Assembly: GCA_964558505.1 (NCBI GenBank) | Contig: CAZLEI010000003.1 | Location: 21,285-85,284, forward strand | DNA: 64,000 nucleotides | Direction of reading: 5' to 3' | Source: CAYMPW01 sp964558505 | GTDB lineage: Archaea > Thermoplasmatota > Thermoplasmata > Methanomassiliicoccales > Methanomethylophilaceae | Shown here: piece by piece, positions 1 through 8,394 of the stretch | Layout: every line of letters begins with the position of its first letter | Numbering within the stretch: position 1 is the stretch's first letter | The notes under the pieces: generated by a model | The model's database searches: none | Seen by the model: the letters and a program-made list of their open reading frames with translations, nothing else | Told to the model about the DNA's origin: nothing | Program-made: the position numbers and the translations under genes

Positions 1-585
1 GTCTCGCCTCCAGGCGGAGACCTGTCCGAGCCTGTTACGCAGAACACCCTGCGTATCGTCCGTGTCTTCTGGGCACTGGACACCAAGCTCAGGGAGAGGA
101 GGCACTTCCCCACCATCAACTGGCTCACATCGTACTCCATGTACGACAAACAGCTCAAGGGATGGTACGCCGAGAACGTCGCCACGGATTTCCCCGCACT
201 GAAAGAGTGGGCAATGCTCACCCTGCAGAAAGAGTCCGAGCTCCAGGAGATCGTGCAGATGGTCGGTTCCGACGCACTGCCCGACGAGCAGAAGATCTCG
301 CTCGAGGTCTCCAGGATGATCAGGGAGATATTCCTGCAGCAGAACGCATACCACCCTGTGGACATGTACTGCCCCATCGACAGGCAGTACAAGATGCTCA
401 AGCTCATCAAGAAGTATTCCGACCTCGCCAACAAGGCCCTCGTGGCCGGCGCACCCGTCAACAAGATCGCGTACCTGCCCGTCAGGCAGAAATTCCAGCA
501 GGCCAAGTACGAGACCACCGTCGACGAAGAGCTCAACCAGGTCGATATCGACATGGACAAGCAGTTCGCAGAACTGGGGGTGTAA
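1..585 (+). CDS. atpA: A/V-type ATP synthase subunit A, C-terminal part (partial)
   Basis: The reading frame is open from base 1, so the gene begins outside the window; 194 residues remain. They match the C-terminal helical domain of the catalytic A subunit of the archaeal ATP synthase (motif RHFPTINWLTSYS, then the helical end). The nucleotide-binding part is not in the window. It is followed after 3 nt by subunit B and then D, the normal A-B-D order. The membrane-bound enzyme couples ion flux to ATP synthesis. The identification rests on sequence and gene order. Confidence 0.95.
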   Translation, partial: VSPPGGDLSEPVTQNTLRIVRVFWALDTKLRERRHFPTINWLTSYSMYDKQLKGWYAENVATDFPALKEWAMLTLQKESELQEIVQMVGSDALPDEQKISLEVSRMIREIFLQQNAYHPVDMYCPIDRQYKMLKLIKKYSDLANKALVAGAPVNKIAYLPVRQKFQQAKYETTVDEELNQVDIDMDKQFAELGV

Positions 586-588
586 ACG

Positions 589-1965
589 ATGGCCAAAGTA
601 TCCAAAGAGTACAAGACAATCTCGCAGATCGCGGGACCTCTCGTGTTCGTCAAGAACACGGAGCCCATCGGATACCAGGAGCTGGTCAGCGTCAAGCTGT
701 CCGACGGCTCCATAAAGAGGGGACAGGTCCTCGACACGTCCAACGACCTCGTGGTCGTTCAGATATTCGAGGGGACCACCGGTATCGACAGGGCTGCAGC
801 AGTCCGTTTCCTCGGAGAGACCATGAAGATGCCCGTTTCCAGGGACATGCTCGGAAGGGTCCTGTCCGGAGCCGGAGCACCGTTGGACGGCGGAGCCGCC
901 ATCACCCCGGACAAGGAGCTCGACACTGTCGGAGCCGCCATCAATCCGTGGGCAAGGGACAGCCCGTCTGATTTCATCCAGACCGGTATCTCCACCATCG
1001 ACGGTATGAACACCCTCGTCAGGGGTCAGAAGCTCCCGATCTTCTCGGGATCAGGTCTCCCCCACAACGAGCTCGCACTCCAGATCGCCAGGCAGGCCAA
1101 GGTCCGCGGCGAGAACGAGGAGTTCGCAGTGGTGTTCGTGGCCATGGGTATCACCAACGAAGAGAAGCAGATGTTCATGTCCGAGTTCGAGAGGACCGGC
1201 GCTCTGAAGAACGCCGTGGTCTTCCTGAACCTTGCAGACGACCCTGCAGTCGAGCGTATCCTCACGCCCCGTCTCGGTCTCACGACCGCAGAGTACATGG
1301 CGTTCGAGCTTGGAATGCAGGTGCTGGTCATCATGACCGATGTCACGAACTACTGCGAAGCGCTCAGGCAGGTCGGTGCAGCCCGTGAGGAAGTGCCCGG
1401 CAGGCGCGGTTACCCCGGTTACATGTACACCGATCTCGCACAGCTGTACGAGCGTGCGGGAAGGATCAAGGGCAAGAAGGGTTCCATCACACAGATCCCC
1501 ATCCTGTCCATGCCCGGTGACGATATAACCCACCCGATCCCCGACCTTTCCGGTTACATCACCGAGGGTCAGATCGTCATGTCCCGTGAACTTCACAGGT
1601 CCGGTATCTATCCCCCGGTCAACGTGTCCTCGTCCCTCAGCAGGCTGATGGGCGGAGGAACCGGTGCCGGCAAGACCCGTGACGATCACAAGGGTGTATC
1701 CGACCAGCTCTATGCCGCATATGCGGAAGGCAAGGACCTCCGCGGTCTCGTGGCCATCGTAGGAAAGGACTCCCTGTCCGAGAAGGACAGGAAATACCTG
1801 GACTTCGCCGACCTCTTCGAAGACCGTGTCGTCCGCCAGGGAATCGACGAGGACCGTTCGATCGAGCAGACGCTCGACATCGCATGGGAGATCATCGCCG
1901 AGCTGGATGTGGATCAGATCACCAGGATCGACCGCAAGTACATCGAGAAGTACATGAAGAAGTGA
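589..1965 (+). CDS. atpB: A/V-type ATP synthase subunit B
   Basis: The 458-residue product has the usual length of the non-catalytic B subunit of the A1 head. It has an N-terminal beta barrel (residues 10-75), a degenerate P-loop region (GSGLPHNE near 148-155, lacking GKT), and the typical SSLSRLMGGGTGAGKTRDDH stretch near 350. It starts with ATG 3 nt after subunit A and is followed 5 nt later by subunit D, so the genes are almost certainly cotranscribed. B alternates with A in the hexameric head and carries the regulatory nucleotide sites. Confidence 0.97.
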   Translation: MAKVSKEYKTISQIAGPLVFVKNTEPIGYQELVSVKLSDGSIKRGQVLDTSNDLVVVQIFEGTTGIDRAAAVRFLGETMKMPVSRDMLGRVLSGAGAPLDGGAAITPDKELDTVGAAINPWARDSPSDFIQTGISTIDGMNTLVRGQKLPIFSGSGLPHNELALQIARQAKVRGENEEFAVVFVAMGITNEEKQMFMSEFERTGALKNAVVFLNLADDPAVERILTPRLGLTTAEYMAFELGMQVLVIMTDVTNYCEALRQVGAAREEVPGRRGYPGYMYTDLAQLYERAGRIKGKKGSITQIPILSMPGDDITHPIPDLSGYITEGQIVMSRELHRSGIYPPVNVSSSLSRLMGGGTGAGKTRDDHKGVSDQLYAAYAEGKDLRGLVAIVGKDSLSEKDRKYLDFADLFEDRVVRQGIDEDRSIEQTLDIAWEIIAELDVDQITRIDRKYIEKYMKK

Positions 1966-1970
1966 GTGCC

Positions 1971-2606
1971 ATGTCGACCCAAGATATCACACCCACCCGT
2001 TCAGTCCTCATTGAGCTCAAGAGGAAGATCAAGCTGTCCCAGAGCGGATACAAGATCATGAAGATGAAGAGGGACGGCCTCATCATCGAATTCTTCGAGG
2101 TCATGGAGAAGGCCAGGAAGATGCGCGAAGGAGTCACGTCGGACTACGAGTCCGCCATGGAGAAGATCGCCATCGCCAGGGCAGTCGAGGGAGAGATCGC
2201 GGTCAAGTCCGCGGCATACGCTCTGAAAGCGGATCCCCAGGTAACGGTTGGGAGCAAGAGTATCATGGGTATGATGGTCCCCAAAGTGGAAGCGACCTCC
2301 GTGCACACGAAGATCGTCGACAAGGGCTACGGTGTGATATCCACATCCGCCTACATCGAGGAGGCCGCCGTGGCCTTCGAGAAGCTGCTCGACACCCTGA
2401 TCCGTGCGGCGGAGATCGAGACCACCATGAAGAAACTGCTCGATGAGATCGAGAAGACCAAGAGGAGGGTGAACGCATTGGAGTTCAAAGTGATACCTGA
2501 GCTCCAGGAGTCCCAGAGGTTCGTCAAGTTCCGTCTCGAAGAGATGGAAAGGGAGAACACCACCCGCCTCAAGCACCTGAAGAAGAAAGGTGAGGCTTTA
2601 GAGTGA
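1971..2606 (+). CDS. atpD: A/V-type ATP synthase subunit D
   Basis: The 211-residue product begins MSTQDITPTR, matching the family start; an upstream extension of the frame overlaps atpB and was discarded. It is rich in Lys and Glu, with long N- and C-terminal helices (residues 12-75 and 145-205) expected to form the antiparallel coiled coil of the central rotor stalk. It follows A and B directly, and its stop overlaps the start of a small membrane-protein gene. Confidence 0.95.
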   Translation: MSTQDITPTRSVLIELKRKIKLSQSGYKIMKMKRDGLIIEFFEVMEKARKMREGVTSDYESAMEKIAIARAVEGEIAVKSAAYALKADPQVTVGSKSIMGMMVPKVEATSVHTKIVDKGYGVISTSAYIEEAAVAFEKLLDTLIRAAEIETTMKKLLDEIEKTKRRVNALEFKVIPELQESQRFVKFRLEEMERENTTRLKHLKKKGEALE

Positions 2607-2752
2607 AGTCATGGGATGAACGCTGGGAAGAGATCCAAGAGGATCCGAAGAAGTTCGCGCTTCTCTTCAAGATCATCTGGATAGCAGCGTATTCCATGCT
2701 AATACTCGGGGCATTCATCATAATCTACGTGTTGCTCACGTCGTACTTCTAA
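2603..2752 (+). CDS. Small single-pass membrane protein coupled to ATP synthase genes
   Basis: A 49-residue frame begins at a GTG that overlaps the atpD stop (GTGA), the classic sign of translational coupling. The N-terminal 20 residues are charged (WDERWEEIQEDPKKF), and residues 21-47 form one hydrophobic helix ending LLTSYF. A T-rich stretch follows at 2772-2780, so this looks like the last gene of the operon. I recognise no named family. It could be an accessory or assembly factor for the ATP synthase, but that rests only on position. Confidence 0.6.
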   Translation: MKSWDERWEEIQEDPKKFALLFKIIWIAAYSMLILGAFIIIYVLLTSYF

Positions 2753-2757
2753 ACCCC

Positions 2758-2934
2758 TTAAACAAACCCCATTTTTTCCCTTATCCTGATATCTTCGGAT
2801 TGTATTCTGCAGTTGCAGAAGTACTCGGGCGGTCGCAGACGGCCCATCGTGTGAAGAGGTACAGTCCCGACTCCAACCCTGTATGTGTCATATAGGGCAA
2901 GTCGATCATCGAAGAAGAAACGATCAGGATGCAT
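2758..2934 (-). CDS. Uncertain 58-residue ORF after the Pol D small subunit gene
   Basis: This frame starts with ATG 12 nt after the TGA of the polymerase gene and is in the same frame, so the polymerase frame stays open for 62 further codons. The product would contain LYDTYRVGVGTVPLHTM and a CNC pair (FCNCR). No clear ribosome-binding site precedes the ATG. It could be a genuine short gene, a decayed extension, or chance. I do not recognise it. Confidence 0.25.
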   Translation of the reverse strand: MHPDRFFFDDRLALYDTYRVGVGTVPLHTMGRLRPPEYFCNCRIQSEDIRIREKMGFV

Positions 2935-2946
2935 CCGTTGTCCGGG

Positions 2947-4377
2947 TCACATGAAACTCTTCATGTCTATGCGACCGGTGCCGAGGTGGACGATGGGCAT
3001 GATGCCCGGGTCCGGGTTGAAGTTATGTGATTTCTGATAATCGGTCTGGGACTGCCATGTGGAAGCATTGATCATCTTGATGCCATGGTATTCCATGGTT
3101 CCTGCGCCATGGACGTGTCCCGAAACGAATATGTCGGGAACGATGTCTATGGCCATGTAGTCCTTCTTCTCGGGCGCCAAGGCGGTCCTCTGCCCGTATA
3201 TGGGGGCTATGTGCCGGTTGATCATCATCTCCCTCATGACGGCCAACGGGTCCTCGTAAGTGAGCTTCTGAACTCCGGCGATCCAGTCGTCGATGCTTTT
3301 CCCGTGATATGAGAGGACCTTGCGACCTTCCACTTCGAGGTACACGGGATTCCCTGTCATGATTATGTTGGAATCGAATGTCTTTGTGAACACATCATTG
3401 AGCGCAGGCTGCGGTTCCGCAGGGCGGGCAGCATCGTGATTCCCGGGGTGGATGACCATCTTGATATGATCTGGCACATCTTTCAGGTATTCCGATAGGA
3501 GATTGTACTGATCGTAAATATCCAGTACATCCAGCTCCTTGTCCTGGTCTGGGAACACACCGATCCCATCGACCACATCGCCGGGAAGGACGATGTATTG
3601 TAGGTTCATATCGTCTGAATTCTCCTTCAGCCATTTGATCATCCTCTTCCAGTTGCTTTCCAGGAACGTATGGCTGCCTATGTGGACGTCCGACAGGAAT
3701 GCGATGCGTGCCGTGGAGTCCGAAGGTTCCCATTTGTTGGTCGTCGGAACGTCCGGATGGTAGATCTGGTCGGCGATGAAGAGATCGCCTTTGCTGCTGG
3801 GCTTGCCGGCGATACCGATGACGCTGTCGTTGACAATCACCTCCCCTATCAGCGGGGAATCCTTCTGTATGAGGACCTTCCAGGTGCCGCTGTCATCCTC
3901 CAGGTTGATCATCACGTGGCCGTTCTTCGTCACGTTCCTTTCGCTGACGATGCCGATGATCTTGCTCTCCCTGTTCAGATGCTTAGCGCGGGCGATCGGG
4001 ACGGCGACACCGAAGTCCCTGCGCCTTTCGATGATGCGTTTGAGCGTGGAGAATCTGTTCTGGAAGTATCTTGTGAAATCCTCTATGGTCCCTTCGCATA
4101 GGGACTGTCCGGTCACATCGGTCTCGGGTATGATCCGGATCTCGCTGCACTTCTTGTTCTTGGGCGTTATCGGTTTCTCGCACTGGAACACCGGCTTATC
4201 TCCGGCGAGGCAGTCCATGATGTCGTCCTTCGTGACGAACATGGCGCTGGATGATAATGCAGAGATAACAGTATTGGTAAGTGCCAGAGGTTCTCTGTCG
4301 GAGAGGATGACCTCCAAAGCGTCAGGCGATAGGAACACGTTCCTCCTTGCCGCTGCATCCAGGACCTCTTGCCTCAT
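2947..4377 (-). CDS. dp1: DNA polymerase D small subunit (DP1), 3'-5' exonuclease
   Basis: The 476-residue protein is the small subunit of the archaeal replicative polymerase D. An OB-fold lies near residues 135-205. The calcineurin-like phosphoesterase follows, with all metal-binding motifs: SDVH (229-232), GD (266-267), GNHD (312-315), H358 and GHVHG (420-424). An intact set implies an active proofreading exonuclease. The N-terminal 60 residues form the usual small helical domain. It sits alone on the minus strand, divergent from the UPF0201 gene. The large subunit is not in the window. Confidence 0.96.
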   Translation of the reverse strand: MRQEVLDAAARRNVFLSPDALEVILSDREPLALTNTVISALSSSAMFVTKDDIMDCLAGDKPVFQCEKPITPKNKKCSEIRIIPETDVTGQSLCEGTIEDFTRYFQNRFSTLKRIIERRRDFGVAVPIARAKHLNRESKIIGIVSERNVTKNGHVMINLEDDSGTWKVLIQKDSPLIGEVIVNDSVIGIAGKPSSKGDLFIADQIYHPDVPTTNKWEPSDSTARIAFLSDVHIGSHTFLESNWKRMIKWLKENSDDMNLQYIVLPGDVVDGIGVFPDQDKELDVLDIYDQYNLLSEYLKDVPDHIKMVIHPGNHDAARPAEPQPALNDVFTKTFDSNIIMTGNPVYLEVEGRKVLSYHGKSIDDWIAGVQKLTYEDPLAVMREMMINRHIAPIYGQRTALAPEKKDYMAIDIVPDIFVSGHVHGAGTMEYHGIKMINASTWQSQTDYQKSHNFNPDPGIMPIVHLGTGRIDMKSFM

Positions 4378-4460
4378 GAATCCTAACAGACTATCGTCTG
4401 TCTTAAAGCTTTCCAGGGTCGTCGGGAATCGCTTTATACCTTCCCTCCCATCGTGTGTGC

Positions 4461-4850
4461 ATGCCCGAAATAGAGATCAACTGCCCAGTGTACCCTAGCG
4501 AGGATCCGGAGAAGGTATCTGCAGCGATACTGAGGATATTTCCAGATGCTGTTCTCGAGAGGACCGAGAAAGGATTCGAAGGGACAGCAGGTTCACTGAA
4601 CAACTTCTCATCGTTGATACGCAAGCAGAAGATCTTGGATTCCACCCGTTCCGTGATGGTCAGAGCCATGTCGGATGGCCGTACGATGTTCTTCCTGAAC
4701 AAACAGGTGGCGACAGTCGGCAAAGTGTCTTTCACCGAGGAGAGGACGATACTCGGTTCCATACGCGTCATCGTCAAAGATCCGGATGTGCAGTCATTGA
4801 TAGATGCTGTTGCACCCGTCACGGTGGACGGAGAGGAGGTCAGGATATGA
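4461..4850 (+). CDS. UPF0201 family protein (predicted RNA-binding)
   Basis: The 129-residue product begins MPEIEINCPVYPSEDPEKV and contains the family signature (LIRKQKILDSTRSVM, FFLNKQ). Family members are conserved in euryarchaea and have an RNA-binding-like fold, but their function is not established. I chose the ATG rather than an upstream in-frame GTG because the family begins there. The stop overlaps the start of the next gene (ATGA), so the two are coupled. Confidence 0.85.
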   Translation: MPEIEINCPVYPSEDPEKVSAAILRIFPDAVLERTEKGFEGTAGSLNNFSSLIRKQKILDSTRSVMVRAMSDGRTMFFLNKQVATVGKVSFTEERTILGSIRVIVKDPDVQSLIDAVAPVTVDGEEVRI

Positions 4851-5611
4851 TCGGCGTATCATCGACGCATTTCAGCCAGGAGCAGGTAGAGGACACGATC
4901 GCCAAGGTGGCTTCGGAGTTCAAGCACTGGGAGATATTCGCAGAAGCGGAGCACGATCTTCAGAAGATAAGTGCCAGGTTAGAGGTCGTGAGGGGCAGTT
5001 ACGATCTTTCTTATTCAGTGCACGCGCCGATAGGCGATACCAACCTCGCCGGGCTGAGCGAGAGGATGAGGGAATCCTCCGTGCTCGAGATGATCGCACT
5101 GATGGAGCGCATGGCGGAATTGGGGATAACCATGATGACCGTCCATCCGGGATACAGCAGCCTGTCGATACCCGGTCAGGAGCTGAAGGCGCTTCGCCAG
5201 TCCAAGACGTCCATGAGGACCCTCGACCGTGCTTCGAGAGAATACGGCATCGCAGTCGCCGTGGAGAACATGCCCAACATACCCATAATGCTGGGACGTA
5301 CGGCCGAACAGCTTGCCGACATAGTCGACGGAACAGAGCTGGGCATATGCTTCGACATAGGGCACGCCAATACTACAGGTCAGACCGATGCGATGATCGA
5401 TACCTTCGGCAAGAGGATAATCAACATCCACATACACGACAACAACGGCGACAAGGACGATCATATGACCATCGGAGATGGTGGCATCGATTTCGAGAAA
5501 GTGCTCCGTAGGTTGGGCGGGTACAAGGGCAATTACATCATCGAGTCGAAGGGCATCGATTCGGCGGTGAAGTCGAAGGCGGCCTTAGAGTCCGTCTTCA
5601 GTAGGTTCTGA
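4847..5611 (+). CDS. Sugar phosphate isomerase/epimerase-like TIM-barrel protein
   Basis: The 254-residue product belongs to the xylose isomerase-like/AP endonuclease 2 TIM-barrel superfamily. Strand-end metal ligands of that family are visible: SVHAPI, MMTVHPG, AVENMP, ICFDIGHAN, IHIHDN and YIIESK. The His, Glu and Asp pattern supports a divalent-metal enzyme. Both an isomerase on a sugar phosphate and an endonuclease IV-like nuclease fit; the short length and His/Glu pattern favour the isomerase group, but the substrate is unknown. Its 3' end overlaps the convergent protease gene by 27 nt. Confidence 0.8.
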   Translation: MIGVSSTHFSQEQVEDTIAKVASEFKHWEIFAEAEHDLQKISARLEVVRGSYDLSYSVHAPIGDTNLAGLSERMRESSVLEMIALMERMAELGITMMTVHPGYSSLSIPGQELKALRQSKTSMRTLDRASREYGIAVAVENMPNIPIMLGRTAEQLADIVDGTELGICFDIGHANTTGQTDAMIDTFGKRIINIHIHDNNGDKDDHMTIGDGGIDFEKVLRRLGGYKGNYIIESKGIDSAVKSKAALESVFSRF

Positions 5612-6724
5612 TCCCTCGAGTTCCCCTGTCCAGAAGTTCCTGGACTTGATGCCCTTGAGGTAGGCGGTTCCGCGCATCAGATAACGTCCCGTGAGTATCA
5701 GGCCGGTGGCCAGCATGACCAGTACCATGAGTCCCAGTATCGCGGTGCCGACATCCCCTGCTATCCATCCTAGTGCCATGGCATAGTCTGTGGCGAAGTG
5801 GAGCGTGATGGATGCGTACAATCCGAACCTGATGAACACATATCCCATCATCAGGCCGCTTACCGTCGCAGGAAGGACCTTGGCCAATCCCCAGCCGTCG
5901 TAATGGCCGAGCCCGAATATCACCGACGATGATATCAGGAACACTATGGCGAAAGGAGTGATACCGAACCCGCCCATCGGATATCTCCAGAGAGGCACTT
6001 CTTTCCTCCGGGCGATGATGGCGACGATCAACATCGGGATCCCGAGCAGCAATACCCTGACTATCAGTTCTTCATACACTGCGGCATTGAGCAACGAGAA
6101 AACATCAGCGAGAACATTCCCATTCATGGGGATGTTGAGATCGACGCCGAATAAAGCGGAGATACCGACGGTGGCAATGCTCACGAACAACGAGACGACC
6201 AGCAGTGAACCGATGGTGAAGAGGGGGGCTTTAGGGAGTCCGTTCATTCCGGAATCATCGGATATGCTCTTCCAGCTCCTCCAAAAAGACCATGCCACTG
6301 CCGTGATGGCGATAGCCGCTATGGCGACGAAGTACCATTGCAGGGTTGCGCCTTCCATGTCGAATAAATCTATCATCATAGGCAGGACCACGAATATCGG
6401 ATAGGTTCTATCGGCCAGGAAGGCAAATGTATCTCCGAAGTACATGAAAATCGCCACGACCCCGACGATCAGCATAATTGCCACGATGGCCGTGGAGACG
6501 GAACTGCAGATGTCGGACAATCTGTCGAACGCGGTTCTGTATTCGTTCGGTGGCTCGATGTAGTTCGCGGTCCTGCGGCCGCATGCGGTGCAGTACTGAT
6601 ATCCGAGCTCTTCAGACCTGGCACATGCTTCGCATTCTTCAGCGACCGATTCCAGGTCGGACCCGCATTCCATGCAGAACGAGCACCCGGACCTCTTATA
6701 CTCGCGGCATCTGGGGCAGGTCAT
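5585..6724 (-). CDS. Zinc-ribbon CPBP-family intramembrane protease
   Basis: The 379-residue protein has an N-terminal cysteine cluster (CPRC at 3-6, CSFC at 14-17, CEAC and CTAC up to residue 48), then about eight hydrophobic segments. The C-terminal membrane half has the CPBP/CAAX-protease signature: EEL near the third quarter (YEELIVRVLLLG), a later His (FGLGHYDGW) and HFATDYA. These supply the glutamates and histidines for metal-dependent intramembrane proteolysis. The double zinc ribbon may recruit a partner. Its start overlaps the stop of the upstream gene (4 nt). The substrate is unknown. Confidence 0.8.
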   Translation of the reverse strand: MTCPRCREYKRSGCSFCMECGSDLESVAEECEACARSEELGYQYCTACGRRTANYIEPPNEYRTAFDRLSDICSSVSTAIVAIMLIVGVVAIFMYFGDTFAFLADRTYPIFVVLPMMIDLFDMEGATLQWYFVAIAAIAITAVAWSFWRSWKSISDDSGMNGLPKAPLFTIGSLLVVSLFVSIATVGISALFGVDLNIPMNGNVLADVFSLLNAAVYEELIVRVLLLGIPMLIVAIIARRKEVPLWRYPMGGFGITPFAIVFLISSSVIFGLGHYDGWGLAKVLPATVSGLMMGYVFIRFGLYASITLHFATDYAMALGWIAGDVGTAILGLMVLVMLATGLILTGRYLMRGTAYLKGIKSRNFWTGELEGSEPTEDGL

Positions 6725-7344
6725 ACGATACCGTTCTCCAGAAGATTCACGATACCGGCAGTCCTCTCGACCTCTATCACCGCTAGGATGCTCTTCTTGT
6801 ATCTTGCGGTTATCACGATCTGCGTCGCGATGTACTCTTCTCTTTCCTTGCTTACACTGGCATATCCTTTGATCTTGTTGACGACCTCGTCCCAGCCCAC
6901 AGCGAACGATTCGGGCGATGACATGTCGATTTTCGCACGCAGAGCCTTCCTCGCGAATCCCCTCTCCTTCAGGAAGTCCGCGGTTTTAACGCGTTTGCAG
7001 TACATCTCGGTGAATTTAGCATCGTTCATGTCCAGAGGTGTGACGTACACGCCCTTCTCCTCGCATGCGTCTATGAGAGTGCTGAAGGACGGATCCGGCA
7101 ATACGACCTCTCCGAAGCTGGCAAGCCTGTCCGTGTACACCAGGTCGAGGTCCACAGGTTCGTATTCTGCGGGAAGGTTCTCACGCTTCCTGACGGCCTC
7201 AACCTCTTCGATGCCGAGGGCGACCGCATAGCAGTCGTATTCGCGCTCTGACATGGCCTCCTTCACTTTTTCAGCCTCGGAGACCAGCCCCTTGACGACT
7301 GGTACTATGTGCACTTCGCATCCTCCGACATCTATGTCGATCAT
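6721..7344 (-). CDS. Conserved archaeal protein of unknown function
   Basis: This 207-residue soluble protein lies between a regulator gene and the membrane protease, with 4-nt overlaps on both sides, so the three form one transcription unit. The middle carries YCKRVKTADFLKER, and the tail has EREEYIATQI, a pattern faintly like the end of TraB/PrgY-type proteins; I do not consider that proof. There are no membrane segments or clear catalytic motifs. A role linked to the protease is suggested only by gene order. Confidence 0.6.
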   Translation of the reverse strand: MIDIDVGGCEVHIVPVVKGLVSEAEKVKEAMSEREYDCYAVALGIEEVEAVRKRENLPAEYEPVDLDLVYTDRLASFGEVVLPDPSFSTLIDACEEKGVYVTPLDMNDAKFTEMYCKRVKTADFLKERGFARKALRAKIDMSSPESFAVGWDEVVNKIKGYASVSKEREEYIATQIVITARYKKSILAVIEVERTAGIVNLLENGIV

Positions 7345-8288
7345 TTCTTCCCGCTCCTCTCGTAGACCAGCTCCGTCAGCTGGTCCTTGTCGTCCATCTT
7401 CTGTATCTCGTCGTTGGATACCACGGCGGTGGATTCGATCTTGTCCTTCTCGTGCTTCCTCTCAACTATGATGACCGAGGGCCGCTGGGCTATCTTGGAG
7501 ATCTCGGAAGCGATCAGTGCTTTCTGGATTACCTTGGCGTCGTCGTTTCCGAGGCCGGTGAGGAATACGATGTTATGATCCCTGGTAAGTGCTTCGAACG
7601 GACTCCTGACCACAGGCGTCACCGAGAATCCGAGGTTCAGCAGGGTGTTGATAGGTGCCGATTGGGTGTTTCCAGACCCTTCCATCTCATATTCCTTGTT
7701 CTTCTCCTCGGTCTTGTAGAAGAACGGGTTCATGGGGAGGATTATGGGGGTGTCCAGGAACTCCTCCAATCTTATGGCGGCGTCTATCATGGCGCCCATG
7801 CCGGTCTCGTACATCTGGATGGTGCGCCTGGATACGCCTGCCGTCTCGGCCAGGGCTCCCAGGCTGATGCCGCGTTCCTCTCTGATGTGCTTCATCAGAT
7901 CGCCGTCCAATTTGACGTATAGTCCGCCCGGTGCAGCGAATATGAACGGCGGCACCTCTTCAAGCAGGTGATCTGCCAAGGTGTCGTTCGATATTATTGG
8001 GATGTTGAATCTGGTATAGACGATGCCGACTTCGAGCGCCCCCGAGCTGGAACGTTCCCCGATGAGCAGAGGTTTCGCTTCAAGCACCTCGGCCAGGACC
8101 TTCAGCTCTTCGGCGTTCTCGCGGGAGAATGCATCGACGTTGCTGAGGACCTTGATGATGAGCAATGTGCTGTCCTTCCTCCCTACCACGTCAAAGCATA
8201 CGCTGCGCAGTCCCATCACCGGCGAAACGTCGAAACCGGCCTTTGCCAAAATGGCGCGGGTGGTGTTGATAAGATCGTCTCTTCCCAT
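7341..8288 (-). CDS. HTH-type transcriptional regulator (COG1395 family)
   Basis: The 315-residue protein matches the archaeal COG1395 regulators. The N-terminal 120 residues are a restriction-endonuclease-like fold (FDVVGRKDSTLLIIKVLSNVD), followed by an XRE-type helix-turn-helix at about 131-165 (REERGISLGALAETAGVSRR). A C-terminal domain follows a charged linker near 195-215. A TATA-like element (8311-8318) lies about 26 nt before the ATG, so the mRNA is probably leaderless. It is first in a three-gene unit with the unknown protein and the protease. The target genes are unknown. Confidence 0.85.
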   Translation of the reverse strand: MGRDDLINTTRAILAKAGFDVSPVMGLRSVCFDVVGRKDSTLLIIKVLSNVDAFSRENAEELKVLAEVLEAKPLLIGERSSSGALEVGIVYTRFNIPIISNDTLADHLLEEVPPFIFAAPGGLYVKLDGDLMKHIREERGISLGALAETAGVSRRTIQMYETGMGAMIDAAIRLEEFLDTPIILPMNPFFYKTEEKNKEYEMEGSGNTQSAPINTLLNLGFSVTPVVRSPFEALTRDHNIVFLTGLGNDDAKVIQKALIASEISKIAQRPSVIIVERKHEKDKIESTAVVSNDEIQKMDDKDQLTELVYERSGKK

Positions 8289-8327
8289 GCTAGTCGTAAT
8301 ACAGCAGTCCTTCTATAAAGAATGATT

Positions 8328-8387
8328 AGGTGCCGCTTCCGCAGGAACTGGGACTTATGGGATCCGCTGTTCCGGCGGAGGGCACCT
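8328..8387. other. Long imperfect hairpin between cdc48 and the COG1395 gene
   Basis: AGGTGCC at 8328-8334 pairs perfectly with GGCACCT at 8381-8387. Inside, CTTCCGC pairs with GCGGAG (one bulge) and GGAAC with GTTCC, leaving a 20-nt loop. On the minus strand it begins 7 nt after the cdc48 stop and ends before the promoter of the next gene. A transcription terminator or 3'-end stabiliser for cdc48 is most likely, although no T-run follows. Confidence 0.6.
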
Positions 8388-8394
8388 GGGGCGC

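Noticed and set aside
2753..2946. Replication origin next to the Pol D gene
   Set aside because: No repeated origin boxes, AT-rich unwinding element or orc1/cdc6 gene is visible.
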